DNA of 40,254 nucleotides from Clostridia bacterium (lineage in GTDB: Bacteria > Bacillota > Clostridia > Christensenellales > Borkfalkiaceae), in contig CAAGNQ010000037.1 in the NCBI GenBank assembly GCA_900771345.1, positions 1 to 40,254 on the forward strand, given 5' to 3'. The notes beneath the pieces were generated by a model. The model made no database searches. It was not told where the DNA came from and saw only the letters and a list, made by a program, of their open reading frames with translations. The translations under genes and the position numbers were made by a program. Shown here piece by piece: positions 34,224 through 40,254 of the stretch. Within the stretch, counting starts at the first letter, position 1. Every line of letters begins with the position of its first letter.

Positions 34224-36653
34224 ATGGACATTAAGAAAATCGAAAAAAAATGGCAAGCCGTTTGGGAAAAAGAAAAATTAGGAACGTTTAATCAGAAAAA
34301 TATTGATAAGAAATACTACTGTCTGGAAATGTTCTCCTATCCGTCTGCCGCTAAACTTCACTTAGGTCACTGGTACAACTACGGCCCTACCGATAGTTTT
34401 GTTAGATACAAAAAAATGAAAGGTTATGAGGTTTTCCAACCTATGGGGTTTGACGCTTTTGGTCTTCCTGCCGAAAACTACGCTATTAAAACGGGCATTC
34501 ATCCAAAAGATTCTACCGATAAAAACATAATAAATATGGAGCAAACATTGCGTGAAATGGGCGCTATGTTCGATTGGTCGGCAGAGATTAAGACTTGCGA
34601 AGAAGACTATTATAAATGGACGCAATGGTTATTTTTAAAATTATATGAAAAAGGTTTGGCATATAGAAAGGAAGCGCCTGTTAACTGGTGCCCTGAATGC
34701 AAAACCGTGCTTGCTAACGAGCAGGTTATTAACGGAGAATGCGATAGATGCCATTCGGTAGTCGTTAAGAAAAATTTAACTCAATGGTTTTTTAAGATTA
34801 CCGACTATGCTGAAGAATTGTTGCAAGGTCTAAACGATATTGATTGGCCGGAAAAAACTAAACTAATGCAAAAAAACTGGATAGGAAAATCTACCGGTGG
34901 CGAAATAGAATTTACTGCTGAAAGTGGTGATACTTTTAAGGTGTTTACAACACGTGCCGATACCCTGTTCGGTGTTTCATACGTAGTTCTAGCACCAGAA
35001 CATCCTCTCGTTAAAAAATTAACGTCTGCAAAACAAAAAAAGGCAGTTGAGGAATACGTTCTTCAAACTTCTAAAACAAACGAGATTGACAGGCTTTCAA
35101 CCACGAGAGAAAAAACGGGCGTATATATCGGTCATAACGCCATCAATCCTATAAACGGAAAAAGTGTTCCTATTTACGTTGCTGATTACGTTTTATACTC
35201 TTACGGCACGGGTGCCGTTATGGGTGTTCCTTCTCACGACGAAAGGGATTTTGCTTTTGCAAAAAAATACGACCTTCCTATTACTCGCGTTATAAAAGGT
35301 CAAAACTGCGACGATACCCTTCCATTTACTGAGGACGGTATTCTTGTAAACAGTCCTGAATTTGACGGGATTACTAGTGAAGACGCTAGAAAACAAATAA
35401 TAAATAAACTTGTTAAAGACGGCAAGGCAGAACACAAAACAAATTATAGACTTCGTGACTGGTTGGTTTCTCGTCAGCGTTATTGGGGCGCGCCTATCCC
35501 TGTTATTCACTGCGATAAGTGTGGGGTTGTTCCAGTTCCTCAAAATGAGTTGCCTGTTAAACTTCCTTACGACGTTGAATTTACGCCAGACGGGGATTCT
35601 CCACTTGCAAAGCATCAAGGGTTTATGAACGTTAAGTGCCCTATTTGTGGTGGGGACGCTCATAGGGACCCTGACACTCTAGATACTTTTGTTTGCTCAA
35701 GTTGGTATTATTTAAGATATCCTGATGCACACAACTCAAAAGAGCCGTTTAACCCTGAACATATCAATAAAATGCTACCTGTGGATAAATACGTTGGTGG
35801 CTCAGAGCACGCTTGTATGCACCTGCTCTATGCACGCTTTATAACGAAGGCACTTCGTGATATGGGATACGTTAATTTTGACGAACCATTTAAATCGCTA
35901 GTCCATCAAGGAATTATACTCGGACCTGACGGTGCAAGAATGAGTAAGTCTAAAGGAAACGTTATTGCTCCAGACCCATACGTTGAGCAATACGGCTCTG
36001 ACGTTTTAAGATTGTATCTTATGTTTGGATTCTCATATACTGAAGGTGGTCCTTGGAGCGACGATGGAATTAAGGCAATTACCAAATTCCTAGATAGAAT
36101 AGAAAGACTTGCAACCAAACTCAATTCGACACCACAAAACAAAAACAACTCTATTGAAAAGGAAGAAAAAGACCTTCTATATGCAACTAACTACGCCATC
36201 AAATGTGTTGATAATGATATGGAATCATTCTCATTCAACACTGCCGTTGCAAGGCTTATGGAACTTCTAAACGCTCTCTATAAATACGATACGCTTGATA
36301 AGGAAAAGAATTTAGCGCTATTTATTGATTGTTTTAAGACGCTTATTCTTCTTTTAGCACCTTGCGCACCACACTTTTCAGAAGAAATTTGGCAGATAAT
36401 GGGAAACAAATCTTCAATTTTCTATTCTAAATATCCTGTCTGTGACCAAAGTGCTCTAGTTCTTGATGAGGTTGAAGTTGCAGTCCAAATCAATAGTAAA
36501 ATGCGTCAAAAACTTATGGTGCCAAACGGATTAACTCAAGAGCAAGCAAGAGATATCATATTAAACGACGAGAAACTTTCAAGCGAACTACAAGGAAAAG
36601 AAATAAAGAAGATTATTCTTATACCAAATAGACTTATAAATATTATTATTTAA
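34224..36653 (+). CDS. leuS: Leucyl-tRNA synthetase
   Basis: 809 aa, normal bacterial length. It charges tRNA-Leu. Class I signatures: the HIGH-type motif KLHLGHWYN (about residues 46-54) and KMSKS as RMSKSKGN (about 572-579). Between them lie a CP1 editing domain (FTTRADTLFGVSYVVLAPEHP and TGAVMGVPSHDERD with the editing Asp) and zinc-type CPEC and CDKC pairs. GGAGG precedes the ATG. The P-type ATPase gene follows after 10 bases, so the two probably share a transcript. Confidence 0.98.
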   Translation: MDIKKIEKKWQAVWEKEKLGTFNQKNIDKKYYCLEMFSYPSAAKLHLGHWYNYGPTDSFVRYKKMKGYEVFQPMGFDAFGLPAENYAIKTGIHPKDSTDKNIINMEQTLREMGAMFDWSAEIKTCEEDYYKWTQWLFLKLYEKGLAYRKEAPVNWCPECKTVLANEQVINGECDRCHSVVVKKNLTQWFFKITDYAEELLQGLNDIDWPEKTKLMQKNWIGKSTGGEIEFTAESGDTFKVFTTRADTLFGVSYVVLAPEHPLVKKLTSAKQKKAVEEYVLQTSKTNEIDRLSTTREKTGVYIGHNAINPINGKSVPIYVADYVLYSYGTGAVMGVPSHDERDFAFAKKYDLPITRVIKGQNCDDTLPFTEDGILVNSPEFDGITSEDARKQIINKLVKDGKAEHKTNYRLRDWLVSRQRYWGAPIPVIHCDKCGVVPVPQNELPVKLPYDVEFTPDGDSPLAKHQGFMNVKCPICGGDAHRDPDTLDTFVCSSWYYLRYPDAHNSKEPFNPEHINKMLPVDKYVGGSEHACMHLLYARFITKALRDMGYVNFDEPFKSLVHQGIILGPDGARMSKSKGNVIAPDPYVEQYGSDVLRLYLMFGFSYTEGGPWSDDGIKAITKFLDRIERLATKLNSTPQNKNNSIEKEEKDLLYATNYAIKCVDNDMESFSFNTAVARLMELLNALYKYDTLDKEKNLALFIDCFKTLILLLAPCAPHFSEEIWQIMGNKSSIFYSKYPVCDQSALVLDEVEVAVQINSKMRQKLMVPNGLTQEQARDIILNDEKLSSELQGKEIKKIILIPNRLINIII

Positions 36654-36663
36654 GGAAATCGTA

Positions 36664-39099
36664 ATGAAAAATCATCAAGTAGCAGTTGTTGCTGAAAGGT
36701 ATTCCCCGTCAGTTACAGACGGATTATCCTCCAAAATTGTTGAACTGCGAAAAAAACAAGGATTAACTAATCACACGAGAAAAAAATACTCAAAGTCATA
36801 CTTGAGTATTTTTTCAACTAACGTATGTACTTTCTTTAATCTATTAGGGCTAATATGTTTTATCGCACTACTTTTAGTTAAGGCAAATTTATCGCAGTTT
36901 TTTTTCGTTTTGTTTTACGTCGCCAATATTTCTATAGGTATTATTCAAGAAATAAGGGCAAAAAAATGCATAGACAAACTTTCCATCTTGACCGACAAAG
37001 GGACTAAGGTTATAAGGGACGGTCAAACGTTAGAAATATCCTCTACTGAAATAGTTCTTGACGATATAATTGTTCTAGGAATAGGCAACCAAGTCCCTAC
37101 TGACTGTGAAATCGTTGAGGGCGATATAGAGGTAAACGAATCGTTGCTTACAGGCGAGTCTGTGCCGATAAAAAAGTCTATAGGCGATAAACTTTTGGCT
37201 GGTAGTTTTATAACGACGGGAATTTGCAAGGCAAAAGCAGTTTGCGTTGGAAGTGAAAATTACGTAGAAAAACTTTCACAAAAGGCTAAACAATATAAAA
37301 AGCCTAGTTCAGAGATAATGAACTCTTTGAAAGCGATAATTAAAGTTATTGGCTTTGTTATAGTTCCTCTTGCAACTGCTTTTATGCTAAAATCTTTGCT
37401 TATAACTAAAGCCTCTATTAGTGAGGCAGTTATCGGAAATTCAAGCGTAATAATAGGAATGATACCGGCAGGAATGTTTTTACTGACTAGTATGGCGCTT
37501 GCCGTTGGAATAATCAAACTAGCAAAACACAACACGCTTGTTCAAGACCTCTATTCTCTTGAAATGCTCGCAAGGGTTGATACGATATGTTTCGATAAAA
37601 CAGGTACTATTACCGATGGAAAAATGACGGTTAGTGAAGTAGTTTCAATTAACGAGCAAAACCTTTCAACTAATGATATCATCTCTTCTATGCTTAACGC
37701 ATTAAAAGATAATAACCAAACTGCAATAGCGCTTTACAATTATTTTGGCGAAAATTTAGTATTAAAACCAATTTCGACCTTACCTTTTAACTCTACTAGA
37801 AAACTATCTGCAGTATCCTTTGAGTCAAACGGCACGTATGCTTTTGGCGCGCCTGAGTTTGTTTTGTGTCAAGACGAATACAAAAAGATAGAAAACAAAG
37901 TCAATGAATACGCATCTAAAGGATTAAGAGTCCTTGCGCTAGTTCATTCTGACTCTCATATTCAAAACCAAACCTTGCCTAATGATTTTTCTATCGTATC
38001 GCTCATACTTATCGTTGACAATATAAGGGATGACGCAATCAGCACTATAAAATGGTTTAAGGATAACGGTGTTGACATAAAAGTTATATCAGGTGACAAT
38101 CCGATTACGGTTGCAGAGGTTTCTAGGCGCGTAGGAATAGAAAACGCAGATAAATATATCAGTCTCGAGGGAATGTCTGATGAAGACGTTTATAAAATTG
38201 CTAATGATTATACTGTATTTGGAAGGGTTTCCCCCGAACAAAAGGCAATACTTGTAAATGCAATAAAGGGTGCTGGACACACAGTTGCTATGACGGGTGA
38301 CGGCGTAAACGATATTCTTGCCCTTAAAGAATCAGACTGCGCTATAACAGTTGCAACGGGAAGCGACGCTGCAAGAAACGTTTCCCACCTAGTTCTAATG
38401 GATAACAATTTTAGTTCTATGCCAAAGGTTGTTTATGAAGGAAGACGAGTTATAAATAACGTTCAAAGTTCGGCATCTCTCTTCTTTATGAAAACTCTGT
38501 TCACCTTCTTTATGGGAATAATCACGCTCTGTTTACCATATCTTAATACTTATCCATTTATTCCCTCGCAAATGATAATTTTAGAATGCTTCGTTATAGG
38601 TATTCCAGCCTTTTTCTTGTCATTTCAACCAAACGACTCCAAGGTTGAGGGACGATTTATTTCGCAAATTATAAAAAATTCACTCCCTGGTGCGATTTTA
38701 ATGATTTTTAGCGTTATTCTAATTGAAGTAATTAAATTATGCTTAGGAAACTATGTTAATGGCGTTTACGCTGGAATGTTCAGCGAACAGACTTATACCA
38801 CAATGCAAGTTTTCGCCATCTTTGCATCAGGGCTGATAAATTTATTTATGGCTTGCAAACCCTTAAACCTTTTTAGAATAATACTTTTTGCCTTAAACGC
38901 GCTAATAATTTCAGCAGTAATCGTTATATCCATTATATGTGGCTTAGAATTTCTGGGTTTTGAGGCAATGTCACCACTGCGCGAATATATATCCCACCTA
39001 TTAATTTTAGCAGGAATTATTTTGATTGACATTCCAATATCTAAAGTTATTAAAAAACTTTTTGATAAAATTAATTTTGATAAGTTGATAAAATTATAA
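36664..39099 (+). CDS. Cation-transporting P-type ATPase, specificity unresolved
   Basis: 811 aa membrane pump. Motifs in order: NESLLTGESVP actuator loop (about residues 158-168), phosphorylation site DKTGTITDGKM (about 310), nucleotide-binding domain, VISGDNP, and hinge TGDGVNDILALKESD (about 543-557). About ten membrane helices. The ion-site helix reads GMIPAGMFLLTS where Ca2+ pumps have PEGL-type sequences, so I would not call it a calcium pump. The C-terminal membrane half is large. It begins 10 bases after leuS with an AAGGAAA site and ends at a strong terminator. Members with this layout occur widely in Firmicutes with little functional data. Confidence 0.9.
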   Translation: MKNHQVAVVAERYSPSVTDGLSSKIVELRKKQGLTNHTRKKYSKSYLSIFSTNVCTFFNLLGLICFIALLLVKANLSQFFFVLFYVANISIGIIQEIRAKKCIDKLSILTDKGTKVIRDGQTLEISSTEIVLDDIIVLGIGNQVPTDCEIVEGDIEVNESLLTGESVPIKKSIGDKLLAGSFITTGICKAKAVCVGSENYVEKLSQKAKQYKKPSSEIMNSLKAIIKVIGFVIVPLATAFMLKSLLITKASISEAVIGNSSVIIGMIPAGMFLLTSMALAVGIIKLAKHNTLVQDLYSLEMLARVDTICFDKTGTITDGKMTVSEVVSINEQNLSTNDIISSMLNALKDNNQTAIALYNYFGENLVLKPISTLPFNSTRKLSAVSFESNGTYAFGAPEFVLCQDEYKKIENKVNEYASKGLRVLALVHSDSHIQNQTLPNDFSIVSLILIVDNIRDDAISTIKWFKDNGVDIKVISGDNPITVAEVSRRVGIENADKYISLEGMSDEDVYKIANDYTVFGRVSPEQKAILVNAIKGAGHTVAMTGDGVNDILALKESDCAITVATGSDAARNVSHLVLMDNNFSSMPKVVYEGRRVINNVQSSASLFFMKTLFTFFMGIITLCLPYLNTYPFIPSQMIILECFVIGIPAFFLSFQPNDSKVEGRFISQIIKNSLPGAILMIFSVILIEVIKLCLGNYVNGVYAGMFSEQTYTTMQVFAIFASGLINLFMACKPLNLFRIILFALNALIISAVIVISIICGLEFLGFEAMSPLREYISHLLILAGIILIDIPISKVIKKLFDKINFDKLIKL

Positions 39100-39102
39100 T
39101 TA

Positions 39103-39142
39103 AAAAAGAGCAAATTATCATAATTGATATTTTGCTCTTTTT
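39103..39142. terminator. Bidirectional intrinsic terminator
   Basis: Long A-rich/T-rich stem around AAGAGCAAA and its complement TTTGCTCTT with one internal mismatch, between the converging P-type ATPase and lgt genes. Confidence 0.9.
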
Positions 39143-39159
39143 ATTTGATTTAAAAACCA

Positions 39160-39981
39160 TTAATCGTCTGACGATGGCAAAAAGAAAGGAATTTTCTTAT
39201 ATTTATAAAAAACTATAATAGCAAGCCCTAATACTACAAATACTATGGATTGCCATTGTGATGGCGCTAATCCTAATATAATTGCTCCTCTATCATCAGT
39301 TCTAAAGAATTCTATAAACATTCTCCAAACAGCGTAAGAGATAAGATATATTGACATTATAAGGTTGCATCTTTTGAAATATAAAACAGATAAAACTGCA
39401 AACAGCGCAAATAAAAATAATGCCTCGTATAACTGAGTTGGAACATAATAGCCGGCTACCCCATCCGATGGATTCATAAAAATACCACCAAACGTATAGG
39501 TCTTACCCAAATATGCACCATGGCAACAACCTGCCATTAAACAGCCTATTCTTCCAAATGCGTGGGCTATAACGATACAAATAGGTGCAATTAAGAATAT
39601 ATCGTTAAAATATTTTTTATGCCAGCCTTTCTCTTTACCCTTAAAAACAAGATTGCCAAGCGAGAAATAGAGAATGAGGAACATTCCAGCCCCACCGATT
39701 AATCCTCCCATAACTGTTATTCCCGCGCTATAGAAGTTAAACACACCGTCTTCTAGCCAGTTATAAACTGCTTGATAAAACTTAGCAGCCAAAAAACCAA
39801 ACGCTATTGCGACTATGGCAATAAAAAAAGTATAATCTTGAATTTTTTCTGGAACTTTTTTCTTTCTAGTATATAAATATAACACCGAAATACAGCAAAG
39901 TATACCTACAGCAATACAAACGCCGTATAAAGTCACTCCCCTGTCTGTACCAGGTATAACAAAAATAGGTTGACTAAACAT
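39160..39981 (-). CDS. lgt: Prolipoprotein diacylglyceryl transferase
   Basis: 273 aa integral membrane enzyme that attaches diacylglycerol to the lipobox cysteine of exported prolipoproteins, including the four encoded earlier in this window. Seven or so hydrophobic segments and the Lgt signature HAFGRIGCLMAGCCHG (about residues 134-149), plus WRMFIEFFRTDDRG near the C-terminus. The start at 39981 is chosen because AAAGGAG overlaps the first ATG (39987) and is correctly spaced for this one. Transcribed from its own near-consensus promoter. Confidence 0.96.
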   Translation of the reverse strand: MFSQPIFVIPGTDRGVTLYGVCIAVGILCCISVLYLYTRKKKVPEKIQDYTFFIAIVAIAFGFLAAKFYQAVYNWLEDGVFNFYSAGITVMGGLIGGAGMFLILYFSLGNLVFKGKEKGWHKKYFNDIFLIAPICIVIAHAFGRIGCLMAGCCHGAYLGKTYTFGGIFMNPSDGVAGYYVPTQLYEALFLFALFAVLSVLYFKRCNLIMSIYLISYAVWRMFIEFFRTDDRGAIILGLAPSQWQSIVFVVLGLAIIVFYKYKKIPFFLPSSDD

Positions 39982-40002
39982 AACCATCTCCTTTAGGGTT
40001 TT

Positions 40003-40031
40003 ATTATACGATAGAATATAAAAAAAGTCAA
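40003..40031 (-). promoter_or_regulatory. Promoter of lgt
   Basis: Minus-strand -35 TTGACT (40026-40031), 17-bp spacer, -10 TATAAT (40003-40008). Confidence 0.88.
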
Positions 40032-40060
40032 CTATTATATAATTTTCTGCAAATAATTGT

Positions 40061-40089
40061 TTGCATTTATGGGCTCTTTTGTGTATAAT
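40061..40089 (+). promoter_or_regulatory. Promoter of tRNA-Ser
   Basis: -35 TTGCAT (40061-40066), 17-bp spacer, -10 TATAAT (40084-40089), with an additional TG-type extension. Confidence 0.8.
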
Positions 40090-40107
40090 GATATGGTAAT
40101 AAGAAAT

Positions 40108-40199
40108 GGAAAGGTATCGAAGAGGTCATAACGAGAACGACTCGAAATCGTTTTGACGCATCACGCGTCACATGGGTTCGAATCCCATCCTTTCCGCCA
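40108..40199 (+). tRNA. tRNA-Ser (anticodon CGA)
   Basis: 92 bases. Acceptor stem GGAAAGG/CCTTTCC, anticodon stem AACGA/TCGTT enclosing loop CTCGAAA (anticodon CGA, codon UCG). A long variable arm TGACGC/GCGTCA is typical of serine tRNAs. The T-arm is ATGGG-TTCGAAT-CCCAT, and the CCA end is encoded. Confidence 0.97.
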
Positions 40200-40207
40200 T
40201 AAAAAAT

Positions 40208-40232
40208 GAACGCTTTTATGCGTTCTTTTTTT
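40208..40232 (+). terminator. Terminator of the tRNA-Ser gene
   Basis: GAACGC/GCGTTC stem with a 6-base loop followed by a run of seven T. Confidence 0.92.
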
Positions 40233-40254
40233 ATGGTTAGGTAAGTGGTGGCTA

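Noticed and set aside
35193..35663. 156-codon minus-strand ORF opposite leuS
   Set aside because: Antisense to an unambiguous synthetase gene; composition is that of a shadow frame.
1..40254. CRISPR arrays, insertion sequences or phage genes
   Set aside because: No direct-repeat arrays, transposase or integrase motifs, or terminal inverted repeats were found; the three repeated TTCC elements are promoter-linked and not mobile.

Overview
The window looks like a chromosomal segment of a low-GC Gram-positive anaerobe, most likely an uncultured Clostridia-type gut bacterium. The evidence is AT-rich DNA, strong AGGAGG-type ribosome binding sites, near-consensus sigma-A promoters with 17-bp spacers, lipoprotein signal peptides, intrinsic terminators, and an SDR-type uronate pathway as in Firmicutes. 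I cannot place it below class. No mobile element, CRISPR array, rRNA or prophage was seen, and no gene-free stretch exceeds 300 bases.

Bases 1-25.1k form a glycan-utilisation locus. Read on the minus strand from about 16.8 kb to 1 there is: a 46-aa acidic peptide, a 927-aa secreted protein, a solute-binding lipoprotein with two MalF/MalG-type permeases (no ATPase gene), a membrane-anchored Ig-like protein, a DUF4838 lipoprotein, a Big_2 lipoprotein, an InlB-repeat lipoprotein, a large mannose-6-phosphate-isomerase-like cupin, a DUF4380 mutarotase-like protein, and the start of another gene. Next come an SGNH esterase (minus) and a divergent PocR-AraC regulator (plus), then a minus-strand unit of GH2 hydrolase, PIG-L deacetylase, DUF4432 mutarotase-like protein and AEC-family transporter.

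The main discovery candidate is a shared operator-promoter module. TTCC-N17-TTCC (21-bp period) occurs three times: upstream of the peptide/exoprotein operon, upstream of the esterase (in the araC intergenic region), and upstream of the GH2 operon. Each copy lies exactly 9 bp from a TTGtnn-type -35 box and each has a 17-bp spacer to the -10. This defines a likely local regulon of the AraC regulator covering most of the first 25 kb.

Bases 25.1k-34k mix housekeeping genes (mrp-type ATPase, inorganic pyrophosphatase, dGTPase-like HD protein) with uronate and rhamnose catabolism: uxuA plus SDR-type fructuronate reductase, a GH78 alpha-L-rhamnosidase, and kdgA-kdgK. Together with the esterase, deacetylase and GH2, this suggests a decorated glycan containing uronic acid and rhamnose, with uronate passing through mannonate and KDG to pyruvate and glyceraldehyde-3-phosphate. 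Uronate isomerase is not in the window. Bases 34k-40.25k hold leuS with a P-type ATPase, lgt, and tRNA-Ser(CGA) with its promoter and terminator.
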